From assembly GCA_051011575.1 (NCBI GenBank), contig JBPCTR010000041.1, positions 1 through 14,528 on the forward strand: a stretch of DNA of 14,528 bases, read 5' to 3'. Shown here piece after piece: positions 1 through 7,369 of this stretch (the first letter of the stretch is position 1; each line of letters starts with the position of its first letter). Origin of the DNA: SHLQ01 sp051011575. Lineage in GTDB: Bacteria; Actinomycetota; Acidimicrobiia; Acidimicrobiales; SHLQ01. Both the position numbers and the translations under genes were made by a program. A model generated the notes under the pieces. That model did not search any database. It saw only the letters and a program-made list of their open reading frames with translations, and was not told the DNA's origin.

Positions 1-1197
1 CGAGCCGTCAAGCGCCACAAGAACGTTGCCATCTCGGCGCTCGCCGACGCCGCTCGCGAGGTCCAGGGGCTCGACGTGGAAGCCGGCGCCCAGGCCCTCG
101 CCGAAGGCATGGAACTGGGTGCGTACAACTACGACACGTACAAGTCGAAGGCCAAGAAGCCCAAGCTCGCCAAGGTCACCGTCGCCGGGTCGACCTCGGC
201 GGGAGCGAAGCGGGGCCTCGCCGCAGGCTCGGCAATCGCGTCCGGGCAGATTCTCGCTCGCGATCTCGTCAACGAACCCGGCGGGGATCTCACGCCCCCA
301 GCCTTCGCCCGCAAAGTGCAGCGCATGGCCCGAGAGATCGGGCTCGACTGCAAGGTCATGGACCTCGCGGCAATCAAGAGGGCCAAACTCGGCGGTGTCC
401 TCGGCGTGAACCGCGGGTCGACGAATCAACCGCGGTTCGTGGAGCTCACCTACAAGCCCAAGGGCAAGTCGAAGGGCACGCTTGCGTTCGTGGGCAAGGG
501 GATCACGTTTGATTCCGGCGGCCTATCCATCAAATCCGGCACCGGAATGATGACGATGAAGATGGACATGGGTGGCGCCGCCGCAGTGGTCGGAGCGATG
601 TCGGCCCTGAAGGCGGTCAACGTTCCCGTCCGGGTGCGTGCCTACCTGCCCATGACCGACAACATGACCGGCGGAGACGCCAGCCGTCCCGGTGATGTGT
701 TCCGGATCCGCAATGGCAAGACGATCGAGGTGCTGAACACCGATGCTGAGGGGCGCCTGATCCTCGCCGACGCGCTCAGCCTCGCCAGCGAAGCAAAACC
801 CGACGGCATCGTCGACCTCGCCACCCTCACGGGTGCATGCATGGTCGCACTCGGGCCCAAGATCGCGGGCCTGATGAGCAACGATGACGCGTTCGCCGAC
901 GCGGTCAAGGACGCAGCGGCCGACGCCGGCGAGCGCGTCTGGCAGCTGCCGCAGCCGGCGGACTACAAGGCCCAATTCGAATCGGCCGTCGCCGACATCA
1001 AGAACATCGGTACATCTCACGGTGGCGCGATCACGGCCGGGCTGATCCTGTCGGAATTCGTGGCCGACGGAATCCCGTGGGTGCACCTCGACATCGCCGG
1101 CCCCGCCTGGACCGACGCTGAGGATCCCGAGAATCGCAAGGGCGGCACCGGCTTCGGGGTCCGGACGCTCGTCGAGCTGGCTCGCCGCTGGCGGTAG
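1..1197 (+). CDS. pepA: Leucyl aminopeptidase (M17 family), 5' end outside the window
   Basis: M17 cytosolic aminopeptidase, a two-metal enzyme that removes N-terminal amino acids from peptides. The reading frame is open from base 1, so the start lies upstream; the internal GTG at 76 is not the true start. In fragment numbering the metal ligands and catalytic residues are K166, D171, K178, D189, D248, E250 and R252, the last three within the family signature NTDAEGR. The intervals between them match those of E. coli PepA (K270, D275, K282, D293, D352, E354, R356) exactly, so about 104 N-terminal residues should be missing. All active-site residues seen are intact, so I infer an active enzyme. 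The gene ends at TAG, and a GNAT acetyltransferase gene starts three bases later, suggesting co-transcription. The product probably works as a hexamer, as known for the family. Confidence 0.96.
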   Translation, partial: RAVKRHKNVAISALADAAREVQGLDVEAGAQALAEGMELGAYNYDTYKSKAKKPKLAKVTVAGSTSAGAKRGLAAGSAIASGQILARDLVNEPGGDLTPPAFARKVQRMAREIGLDCKVMDLAAIKRAKLGGVLGVNRGSTNQPRFVELTYKPKGKSKGTLAFVGKGITFDSGGLSIKSGTGMMTMKMDMGGAAAVVGAMSALKAVNVPVRVRAYLPMTDNMTGGDASRPGDVFRIRNGKTIEVLNTDAEGRLILADALSLASEAKPDGIVDLATLTGACMVALGPKIAGLMSNDDAFADAVKDAAADAGERVWQLPQPADYKAQFESAVADIKNIGTSHGGAITAGLILSEFVADGIPWVHLDIAGPAWTDAEDPENRKGGTGFGVRTLVELARRWR

Positions 1198-1200
1198 AGG

Positions 1201-1638
1201 GTGCTCAGCTTTCGCTCGGCCACCACCGCCGATAGTGCAGAAATCCACCGACTGTGGGATGCCGCTGGTGTGAGCCAGGGTTTCGAGAATGACACCGCCG
1301 AGATCACCGAGCGGCTTCGCAACGACGATGGTTTCTTCGTGGTCGGAGAAGCCGAGGGCCGGCTCGTCGCCGCCGCCATGGGTTGCTACGACGACCATCG
1401 AGGCTGGCTCAAGCGGGTGGCGATCGATCCATCGATGCAGGGGAGGGGGTTCGGCCGATCGATCGTGGAAGAGGTCGAACAGCGATTTCTGGCGGCGGGA
1501 ATCGCCAAGCTCCGTTTGGCGGTGTGGTCGGAAAACACGAGCGCTCTCGCCTTCTGGTCCGAACTCGATTACCTCGAGCTCGACGAGATCCGCTATTTCA
1601 CCAAGGATCTGACCGACAACCCTGAGGACAACACCTGA
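1201..1638 (+). CDS. GNAT-family N-acetyltransferase, YpeA-like
   Basis: A 145-residue single-domain GCN5-related acetyltransferase that would move an acetyl group from acetyl-CoA to an amine; the substrate cannot be read from the sequence. The acetyl-CoA pyrophosphate-binding loop is QGRGFG, following the strand VAIDPSM at about residues 75-81. The upstream stretch MGCYDDHRGW closely resembles the segment of E. coli YpeA that I remember as MGGYDGHRG, so a YpeA-like subfamily is likely. A late AVWSENTSALAFWSELDY segment is the usual GNAT motif B region. The start is GTG, three bases after the pepA stop; GAGG abuts the start too closely to be a good ribosome site, so translation may depend on coupling to pepA. 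The gene converges on the minus-strand gene, with three bases between the two stop codons. Confidence 0.9.
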   Translation: MLSFRSATTADSAEIHRLWDAAGVSQGFENDTAEITERLRNDDGFFVVGEAEGRLVAAAMGCYDDHRGWLKRVAIDPSMQGRGFGRSIVEEVEQRFLAAGIAKLRLAVWSENTSALAFWSELDYLELDEIRYFTKDLTDNPEDNT

Positions 1639-1646
1639 TCGTCAGG
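1634..1646. terminator. Short palindrome holding both convergent stop codons
   Basis: CCTGA-TCG-TCAGG is a perfect inverted repeat with 5-base arms and a 3-base loop. The left arm contains the TGA stop of the acetyltransferase gene, and the right arm contains the TGA stop of the minus-strand gene. It is the only symmetric structure at this convergent junction. It could act as a minimal two-way end signal, but the stem is short and has no T-run, so termination is weakly supported. Confidence 0.25.
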
Positions 1647-2274
1647 CCGCAGTCGGGGTCGATCCCGCAGCGGCAATGTCGGCTCTCGCCTTGTTGGCCC
1701 ATGCGTGGTTCACCGACTCGTGCGCCGTCCTCGGCTCGAGTCCCCACGCCACGAGCTGCTGTTCGACGAGGTCGGGGCTGTCGCCGAGGCCGATGAGCGT
1801 TGCAGCGACCTCGGTTCCGCGGCGGACGTCTTCGCTTCGATCGACTCCTCGGGTCTCCAGAACCCGCTGATGCAGGCTCTGGAGGCGCGGCGACAGACGT
1901 CGCAGCTGGCCACCGTGGAGGGGCGGCATCACCCGTCGAACCTCGATCGTCGAATCATCGATCGTGCGGCCCATGTTGAACCCGACAAGCCGGTTCATCG
2001 AGCGTTGGAATGCGTTGTTCCGTCCTCCCTGGGACCGAATCCCGAGGGAGCCCGAGACCTCGTCGATCTCGAGCAGGAAACCGGTCGATTCGGTGTCGAA
2101 CCTCAACGCGATCCGGCGCATCAGCCACAGCGTGCTCGGGCCGAGGATCGGCAGCCAGAACATTTCTGCATACTCGCTACGCGGGTCGAACCCGGTGGCG
2201 TCGACCGAAGTGTCGTCGAGGACGAGGATGTGGACCTCGGTTCGTCCGGTCAGGTCGGGGGCAGTGGGATACAT
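1642..2274 (-). CDS. Conserved actinobacterial protein of unknown function, possible winged-helix fold
   Basis: A 210-residue protein on the minus strand. The start is well fixed: AGGAGAA lies 8 bases before the ATG on this strand. Near residues 34-55 it carries a FWLPILGPSTLWLMRRIA-type segment. This is followed by a helix-rich stretch with GIRSQGGRNNAFQRS and then STIEVRRVMPPL. I associate this pattern (WLPxLGPxxxWLxRR, then LGxxxxGGxxxxFxRAxxR, then VRRxxPPL) with a widespread family of uncharacterised actinobacterial proteins. The order helices, GG-containing helix, strand-rich VRR segment suggests a winged-helix DNA-binding fold, but that is inference only. The C-terminal 60 residues look helical and end in an Ala-rich tail. 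There is no signal peptide or membrane segment. It diverges from the glycosyltransferase gene across 171 bases, so it could regulate that operon; nothing proves this. The opposite strand is also open here, but that frame has no start context or recognisable product. Confidence 0.82.
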   Translation of the reverse strand: MYPTAPDLTGRTEVHILVLDDTSVDATGFDPRSEYAEMFWLPILGPSTLWLMRRIALRFDTESTGFLLEIDEVSGSLGIRSQGGRNNAFQRSMNRLVGFNMGRTIDDSTIEVRRVMPPLHGGQLRRLSPRLQSLHQRVLETRGVDRSEDVRRGTEVAATLIGLGDSPDLVEQQLVAWGLEPRTAHESVNHAWANKARADIAAAGSTPTAA

Positions 2275-2280
2275 CGTGAC

Positions 2281-2287
2281 TTCTCCT
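2281..2287 (-). promoter_or_regulatory. Ribosome binding site of the minus-strand gene
   Basis: Read on the minus strand the bases are AGGAGAA, ending 8 bases from the ATG at 2274 (counting from the last G of AGGAG). This strong Shine-Dalgarno match fixes the start. It also supports the minus-strand gene over the plus-strand frame that runs through the same DNA. Confidence 0.75.
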
Positions 2288-2357
2288 GCAAGCGGTGCGG
2301 TCAGGGCCGCATGTTTCTCGAAGGGGAAGTCTCGGGAGGGGAAGTGTTGCCCCGTGG

Positions 2358-2431
2358 GTCAATGCTCGAAGGTACGAGTCAACCGAGACCAGATCTGACA
2401 ACCAGTGGTCAATCGGAAGAAATCTCGGTCA
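2358..2431. repeat. Four phased GTCA repeats upstream of the glycosyltransferase gene
   Basis: GTCA begins at 2358, 2378, 2408 and 2428, intervals of 20, 30 and 20 bases, so all copies lie on one face of the helix. The first three read GTCAA, and the first and third read GGTCAAT. Relative to the probable transcription start at 2446 they sit near -88, -68, -38 and -18. An inverted copy, TGAC, lies at 2396-2399. The spacing suggests an operator or activator array, but a four-base core can recur by chance. Confidence 0.3.
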
Positions 2432-2432
2432 C

Positions 2433-2438
2433 TAGTGT
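2433..2438 (+). promoter_or_regulatory. Candidate -10 element for a leaderless glycosyltransferase transcript
   Basis: TAGTGT fits the TAnnnT pattern and ends 7 bases before the ATG at 2446. Transcription should therefore begin at or next to the start codon. No Shine-Dalgarno sequence precedes this ATG, which agrees with leaderless translation. No good -35 box is visible at 16-18 bases upstream. Confidence 0.5.
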
Positions 2439-2445
2439 CCACTCC

Positions 2446-3783
2446 ATGTCCAGAGTGCTCGTGGCGACCCCCGAACCGATCGCCCGACGACTCGCCGGCC
2501 CAGGGATCCGCGCCGCTCAGATCGCGCGGGTGTTGGCCGCCGACCACGACGTCACTCTCTGTTCCCTCGACGGCGCATCGACGAGTCCGATCGATGGTCG
2601 ACCTGTGGTCGAGTCGCCCGGACTCGACCTCGACAGGTTCGATGCGGCCGTGGTGCAGGGCCGGGTCACGACCGCCCTTCCCGAATTGATCGAATCCGGG
2701 ATACCTCTTGCGATCGACTGGTTCGATCCCTTCCACACCGAGGCCCTCCACCGTGGTGGCTCCGATCGGATTCGGCGAATGGATTTGGTCGAGGGTGCGC
2801 GTCAGACGATCGACGTCCAGGCGCATCGCGGCGACTTCTTCCTCTGTTCGAATGACTCCCAGAGGAAGCATTGGCTCGGTTGGCTCGCGGCCGCTGGGCG
2901 AATCAACCATCTCAACCACGAGGCCGATCCCACGTTCCGTGCGTTGATCGACGTGGTTCCGTTCGGAATCGAGGTGCGGCGCCTACAGCGTCGGAGGCCC
3001 CTGCGTGCGACGTTCCCTTCGATCGGGCCCGATGATCCGGTGATTCTCTGGGCGGGCGGTTTGCACGATTGGCTCGACCCACTCACCGTGATCCGAGCGA
3101 TGCCCGATGTGCTCGACCGGCACCCGGACGCGCGCCTCGTGTTCCTCGCCGGTCCGCATCCGAACACCTCGATCGAACAGATGGGCATGCGCGGTCGCGC
3201 CATCGAACTCAGCCGCGATCTGAAGCTGTTCGGCGAACACGTTCTCTTCGCCACTTCGTGGATCGACTACGAGGACCGACTGGACTGGCTCGCCGACGCA
3301 TCCGTGGGTGTCGTCGCCGACGCCGGCCACCTCGAGTCGACGCTGTCCCATCGCACGCGTCTGCTCGATCATCTCGGTGCCGGCCTGCCCACAGTCTCCA
3401 CCGAGAGTGACCCAGCAGCAACGATTGTGGCCGCAGCGGGAGCCGGTCGGCTCGTCGCCCCCGGCGATCCCACCGCACTCTCCGGCGAATTGTCATCGAT
3501 ACTCGCCGACCCCGACGACCTCGAATCGATGGCGACGGCCGCTACATCCCTCGGACGCGCACTGAGCTGGGAGAACACGCTTGCACCGCTCGTCCGTTGG
3601 GTCGGCAACCCTCGCCGGGCTTCGGACCGCGTCGCCGGATCGATCACCGGTCAGGGAGGCGGCGCCGCCGAGGCCCCGCTCGATCGGATCGTCGGTCGAG
3701 CGCGTATGCACCTGTCCGAAGGTGGCGTTCGCCAGCTGACCGACCGGGTGGTGGCGTCGGGGAAGCGGCGGTTTCGGCGGTGA
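2446..3783 (+). CDS. Glycosyltransferase, GT4-like GT-B fold
   Basis: A 445-residue cytoplasmic enzyme predicted to transfer a sugar from a nucleotide donor to a lipid-linked or growing glycan; donor and acceptor are unknown. The N-terminal domain begins with VLVATPEP and has the GPGIRAAQIARVLA segment (about residues 18-31) typical of GT4-like enzymes. The C-terminal Rossmann domain starts near residue 202 with WAGGLHDWLDPLTVI and continues with the RLVFLAGP strand. It then carries HLESTLSHRTRLLDHLGAGLP, in two pieces around residues 295-315, which corresponds to the donor-binding loop; E297 fits the first Glu of the usual pair. The frame is open back to 1705, but that part runs antisense to the minus-strand gene. 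The ATG at 2446 is the first start that gives a proper N-terminus, and it follows a TAnnnT box by 7 bases. Its stop overlaps the GTG of the next glycosyltransferase gene, implying coupled translation. Confidence 0.9.
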   Translation: MSRVLVATPEPIARRLAGPGIRAAQIARVLAADHDVTLCSLDGASTSPIDGRPVVESPGLDLDRFDAAVVQGRVTTALPELIESGIPLAIDWFDPFHTEALHRGGSDRIRRMDLVEGARQTIDVQAHRGDFFLCSNDSQRKHWLGWLAAAGRINHLNHEADPTFRALIDVVPFGIEVRRLQRRRPLRATFPSIGPDDPVILWAGGLHDWLDPLTVIRAMPDVLDRHPDARLVFLAGPHPNTSIEQMGMRGRAIELSRDLKLFGEHVLFATSWIDYEDRLDWLADASVGVVADAGHLESTLSHRTRLLDHLGAGLPTVSTESDPAATIVAAAGAGRLVAPGDPTALSGELSSILADPDDLESMATAATSLGRALSWENTLAPLVRWVGNPRRASDRVAGSITGQGGGAAEAPLDRIVGRARMHLSEGGVRQLTDRVVASGKRRFRR

Positions 3784-5051
3784 TCCCCGCCGACACCCGC
3801 GTCCGCGCCGTCATCGTGAATCACAACGGCGGTGACCTCATCGGCCGCGCGATCGACTCCATCCGTTCGTCCGATTGGCCCGGTGCGGTCGACATCGTCG
3901 TCATCGACAACGCCTCTACCGACGGAAGCCAGGACTGGCTCCGAGAACGCGACGGGATCCGGTTCATCTCGAACCCCACGAACGACGGCTTCAGCGCCAG
4001 TAACAAGGGTTTCGCGGATGTCATCGATCGACCCATGCCCGAAGAGATCGCCGACTTGTCTCATCCGGACGCCGTTCTCCTCCTGAACCCCGACGCCGCG
4101 CTGCGGAACGACACACTCATGCTCCTGGCGGCAAGGCTCGACCCGCACGATCGAATCGGAGCGGCCGCGCCCCACATCGTGTTCGACCGCCCGTTCGTCG
4201 AGCTGTCGATGGACCACACCGGACCGATCGTGAAGTCGGTGCTGGCCGAGACGCGAGACGGCCGAATCGACGTGACGGCGGGCTGCCATGCGACCCCGCC
4301 CGGATTCCGTGTTCCCGGCGAGGCGAATCTCATTTGGCGGCAGGTGGAGCCGGGTCTCCTGCGGGTGCCCGTCCCCGACGGCACGGAGGCCGTCGTCGCG
4401 GTCGACCTCGACGGCGCCGAGGGTCGGATTCCGGTAGTTGCCGAGAGTCTCCGTACGATCGTGCAGAACGCCGGAAGTGCCCTCGGGGAGAATGGGGTCG
4501 GGCAGAACCGCGGTTACGGCCTTGTCGACGGGAGCGCGGAGCTCGGGGCCAACGTGCCGCTCTGGTGCGGGGCGGCGGCGCTGCTCTCGGCCGACATGCT
4601 TTCCGATGTCGGTGGCTTCGATCCGGAGTACTTCCTTTACTACGAGGACACCGACCTGGCGTTGCGTGGACTGGCCCGGGGCTGGTCGACGCACTACGTC
4701 GCCGACGCGGTGGTCGCCCACCGGCATTCGCATCGAACGACGCAGGGAAGTCGTCTGGTCGAGATCCTCCAGCACCGGAATCGTCTCCTCACCCTCGTCC
4801 GCCACGCCCCGATCGGGGCGGTAGTGGGTGCATTCGCTCGAGCCGGAGTCACGATTCTGTCGCTACTTACGCCCCGCCCGAATGAACGAAGTGAGCTTTG
4901 GAGAGCGCGTCGACGCCTCGGAGGCTGGCGGGCCCGATCGTTGATCGACGCGGTCACGGGCGCTCCCGGCGCATGGGGTGCACGCCGAGCGATCGACGAC
5001 GAACGCACCGTGGATCGAAAACAGGTGATCGAGGCGGCCACGAACAACTGA
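3780..5051 (+). CDS. Family 2 glycosyltransferase, rhamnosyltransferase-like (WbbL type) with a large insertion
   Basis: A 423-residue GT-A enzyme. Its GTG start overlaps the preceding stop (GTGA), indicating translational coupling; starts further upstream would lie inside the previous gene. The N-terminus RVRAVIVNHNGG, the VIDNASTDGS segment and N103-P104-D105 (the DXD-equivalent nucleotide-sugar and metal site) mark the catalytic domain. The acceptor-side motif GGFDPEYFLYYEDTDLALRG contains E289-D290-T291-D292 and is followed by AVVAHRHSHR, as in WbbL and RfbF-type rhamnosyltransferases. A stretch of roughly 110 residues, from about 130 to 255, is inserted between the two motif blocks; it is rich in predicted beta strands and ends with NAGS and CGAAALL segments. 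The C-terminal tail, about residues 340-365, is partly hydrophobic and may touch the membrane. Because a dTDP-rhamnose operon lies about 5 kb downstream, I infer that L-rhamnose is the likely donor sugar. Confidence 0.9.
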   Translation: MIPADTRVRAVIVNHNGGDLIGRAIDSIRSSDWPGAVDIVVIDNASTDGSQDWLRERDGIRFISNPTNDGFSASNKGFADVIDRPMPEEIADLSHPDAVLLLNPDAALRNDTLMLLAARLDPHDRIGAAAPHIVFDRPFVELSMDHTGPIVKSVLAETRDGRIDVTAGCHATPPGFRVPGEANLIWRQVEPGLLRVPVPDGTEAVVAVDLDGAEGRIPVVAESLRTIVQNAGSALGENGVGQNRGYGLVDGSAELGANVPLWCGAAALLSADMLSDVGGFDPEYFLYYEDTDLALRGLARGWSTHYVADAVVAHRHSHRTTQGSRLVEILQHRNRLLTLVRHAPIGAVVGAFARAGVTILSLLTPRPNERSELWRARRRLGGWRARSLIDAVTGAPGAWGARRAIDDERTVDRKQVIEAATNN

Positions 5052-5087
5052 TCCGGGACCTTCCTACCGCTGGTGGCGGCGTCAACA

Positions 5088-7319
5088 ATGTCGCCGAAGT
5101 GCCGACGGATCCGGATGACTGTCTTTCTGAGGAGAATGCGGCTCCCGATCCTCGCCGCCATGGGCCTGGTCGTTCTCGGTGCCACGTGGATCGCCTCCGC
5201 CGAACGAGAGGCCGATGCGGCCGCCAACCACGGTGCCCTCGTCCCCGAAGCCCCTCGAACCGGGCTGCCACAGGTGGCTGACGGCAAGGTCTTTGCCCAC
5301 GCCAGGGTGGGCGACCGAATATTCGTCGGAGGTGACTTCGATGATGTCGAACTCCAGGACGGCCAGATCATCAGCCAGCCCTACATCTTCGCCTATCACG
5401 TCGACACCGGAGAGTTCGATCACACGTTCCGACCGGTGGTGAACAAGTTGATACGGGCGCTCGAACCCGCTCCCGATGGGTCGGGTGTCTATGTCGGCGG
5501 TCTCTTCACGTCGTGGGATGGTGCGTTTCCGCTTCGGATGGCGAAACTCGATAATCAGGGCAATCTGATCACATCGTTCGATGCCGATGCCTCGGCTCGT
5601 GTCATGTCAATCTCGGCTCGAAGCGACACGGTCTTCATCGGCGGTGACTTCACGAGCGTCAACGGCGCCACCCGAAAGGGACTCGCAGCCGTCGACGCCA
5701 GCACAGGTGCCGTCGATTCTGGCTTCGTGATGGATCTGGAAAATTCGGTGACCGGCTCCCGGCTCGCCCGTACGATCGAGCTCACTTCGGATGGAAACCA
5801 CCTCTTTGCGCTCCACTACGGGTCGACGATCGACGGTCAGGTCCGCGAGGCGATCGCAAAGATCGATGTGTCGGGTCCGACCGCCTCGCTCAGCGGCTGG
5901 AACGTACCGTGGATCGCCCAAACCAACGATTGGCACTGCTGGGGCAACCTCCGCGACATGGCGATATCGCCGGACGACTCATTTGTGGTCGTCGGTGGCC
6001 AGGGAGCCGACAATCCAACCAACTGCGACTCGGTTCTGAAGTACTCGACCGCGGGCAGCTCGACCGTCACCTTCGATTGGTCGGCGCGTATGTACTCGAG
6101 CGTCTTCTCGCTGGGTGTCAGCGACGTGGCGATCTATGTGGGTGGACACTTCTGCGCCGCGCCGAAGAACCCGATTCCCCCCGGTGGAGTGAGCTCGACC
6201 TGGCCCGGCACAGCGAACAAATGCGACGTCAACGACCCGTTTGATCCGCTTAATCCGTCGGAGCTCGATCCCGCCAACGCCGTGTTCCGCAAGCAGTTCA
6301 CCGCTCTCGACCCGATCACGGGACAGGGCCTCGTCTGGGACGGCGAGAGCAACAATTTCGTTGCGGTGTATGACATCACCGTCATCGATCGAGGCGTTCT
6401 CGCCGGCCACGACCGCGACCGATTCAAGGACACTCGTGTCGGTCGTTCCGGCTTCTTCGATTTCGGAGCGCCGTCGGACACGACGCCGCCGACCGTGCAC
6501 GTCACCGACCCGGCTCCGGGCGAGGTGATCACGGCGCCAGTGCAGATCGCAGGAACCGCCGCCGACAACATCGATCCCGTAAGCGTCAGCCTCACACTTC
6601 AGGAGACGACCTCCGGGCAGTGGCTTCAGGGCGACGGAACCATGGGAGCCACACAAACGTGGCTGGCAGCGACCCTCGTCGACACCGGTCTCGGTACGGT
6701 TGCGTGGTCGCGTCCCGTTTCGGGTCTGGGGGAGGGCTCGTATCAGGTGAGCGCGATCGCCACCGACGGGGCCGGCAACACCTCGACGACGGATGTATCG
6801 GGCTTCAGCATTCCCGGAGCCACTCAGTGCACCGTGACGCTCGATGCTGAGAACCACCCCGTTCTCTCGTGGGCTGGCTTCGACGATGGTGTCGAGACGA
6901 CCGTATTCCTGCGTCGTGACGGCACATGGATGGCCAACGGTTCGGCACCTTCGGGTACCTATGCCGACGACACGGCTCAGCCGGGCGATCACAGCTACCT
7001 CGTGCGGTGGCGGCCATCGGGCGTCGTGACCGACGTTCCGTGTACGCCCGACCCGATTAACGTTCCCGAACCAGCGGGACCGACGTGCACGGTCGCGCTC
7101 AACCCGAGTGGCCACGTGGACGTCGCCTGGAACGAAATCGTCGGCGTCTCGACCTATCAGGTTCGCGATCAGGCCACGGGTTGGATCGCCACGGTTGACA
7201 ACGCGTTTGTCTACACCGACACCGACCCCGAGTCGGGCGCTCGTACGTACGTTGTTCGACATCGGGTTGGCGGCCAGCCGATCGACACGGTGTGTACGCC
7301 CGATCCGATAAACATCTAG
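5088..7319 (+). CDS. Secreted beta-propeller protein with Ig-like domain and two C-terminal repeats
   Basis: About 743 residues, exported. Residues 1-44 form a signal peptide: Arg-rich start, hydrophobic ILAAMGLVVLGATWIA core, probable cleavage after ADA. The start is uncertain: GTG 5073, ATG 5088, ATG 5115 and ATG 5136 are all in frame. I chose 5088 because GGTGGCGG precedes it at suitable spacing. The N-terminal 450 residues contain repeats of the delta-60/DUF5122 propeller type: FVGGDF near residue 79, VYVGGLF near 134, VFIGGDFTSVNG near 182 and IYVGGHF near 349. An Ig-like domain starts at D464 with DTTPPTVHVTDPAPGEV. Two homologous modules follow at 581-659 and 667-743, each opening with CTV and closing with CTPDPIN. 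No sortase signal, lipobox or C-terminal membrane helix is visible, so how it attaches to the cell is unknown. Its place after two glycosyltransferase genes suggests a cell-surface or glycan-linked role. Confidence 0.85.
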   Translation: MSPKCRRIRMTVFLRRMRLPILAAMGLVVLGATWIASAEREADAAANHGALVPEAPRTGLPQVADGKVFAHARVGDRIFVGGDFDDVELQDGQIISQPYIFAYHVDTGEFDHTFRPVVNKLIRALEPAPDGSGVYVGGLFTSWDGAFPLRMAKLDNQGNLITSFDADASARVMSISARSDTVFIGGDFTSVNGATRKGLAAVDASTGAVDSGFVMDLENSVTGSRLARTIELTSDGNHLFALHYGSTIDGQVREAIAKIDVSGPTASLSGWNVPWIAQTNDWHCWGNLRDMAISPDDSFVVVGGQGADNPTNCDSVLKYSTAGSSTVTFDWSARMYSSVFSLGVSDVAIYVGGHFCAAPKNPIPPGGVSSTWPGTANKCDVNDPFDPLNPSELDPANAVFRKQFTALDPITGQGLVWDGESNNFVAVYDITVIDRGVLAGHDRDRFKDTRVGRSGFFDFGAPSDTTPPTVHVTDPAPGEVITAPVQIAGTAADNIDPVSVSLTLQETTSGQWLQGDGTMGATQTWLAATLVDTGLGTVAWSRPVSGLGEGSYQVSAIATDGAGNTSTTDVSGFSIPGATQCTVTLDAENHPVLSWAGFDDGVETTVFLRRDGTWMANGSAPSGTYADDTAQPGDHSYLVRWRPSGVVTDVPCTPDPINVPEPAGPTCTVALNPSGHVDVAWNEIVGVSTYQVRDQATGWIATVDNAFVYTDTDPESGARTYVVRHRVGGQPIDTVCTPDPINI
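6828..7064 (+). repeat. C-terminal repeat module 1 of the propeller protein
   Basis: Encodes residues 581-659, a fibronectin-III-like module of about 79 residues running from C581 (CTVTL) to CTPDPINV, with C652 in the closing motif. The core pattern is H-x-V-x-W near the start and SYLVRWR near the end. The two cysteines are placed to form one disulfide after export. Confidence 0.7.
7086..7316 (+). repeat. C-terminal repeat module 2 of the propeller protein
   Basis: Encodes residues 667-743, a second copy of the preceding module: it opens with CTVAL, has HVDVAW and TYVVRHR, and closes with CTPDPINI immediately before the stop. C667 and C736 match the cysteines of module 1. The copies are clearly related in protein but diverged in DNA, so the duplication is not recent. 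Confidence 0.7.
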
Positions 7320-7337
7320 ACGACCACGTCGGTCGTC
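7319..7337 (+). terminator. Hairpin at the end of the propeller gene
   Basis: GACGACC and GGTCGTC form a perfect 7-base stem around the 5-base loop ACGTC, beginning at the last base of the TAG stop. No T-run follows, so it would be a non-canonical intrinsic terminator of the kind common in high-GC bacteria. It lies 20 bases upstream of the candidate -10 box of the next gene, consistent with an operon boundary. Confidence 0.45.
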
Positions 7338-7357
7338 GAGCGCAATCGGCCCAGCGC

Positions 7358-7363
7358 TAGGCT
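7358..7363 (+). promoter_or_regulatory. Candidate -10 element for a leaderless transcript at 7370
   Basis: TAGGCT fits TAnnnT and ends 6 bases before the GTG start, so transcription should begin at or next to the start codon. There is no Shine-Dalgarno sequence. The -35 region is not obvious (GTCGAG at 17-base spacing). Confidence 0.5.
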
Positions 7364-7369
7364 CTGCCC

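Noticed and set aside
1420..1470. Dense GATCGATC/ATCGATG tracts, also scattered elsewhere
   Set aside because: They encode frequent Ile-Asp and Asp-Arg codons in genes, are not regularly spaced, and look like codon-usage effects and not an array.
2296..2311. TGCGG-TCAGGG-CCGCA hairpin in the divergent region
   Set aside because: The stem is only 5 bases and lies in the expected leader of the minus-strand gene; there is nothing to distinguish it from chance in GC-rich DNA.
1705..2445. Long plus-strand open frame continuing upstream of the glycosyltransferase, antisense to the 1642-2274 gene
   Set aside because: The sequence is Arg-, Asp- and Glu-rich with no recognisable domain. The minus-strand gene has a strong ribosome site and a familiar conserved pattern, and the glycosyltransferase has a natural N-terminus at 2446.
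3651..4805. 384-codon minus-strand open frame across the GT2 gene
   Set aside because: Antisense shadow rich in Arg, Gly and Asp with no motif; the plus strand encodes a clear GT2 enzyme.
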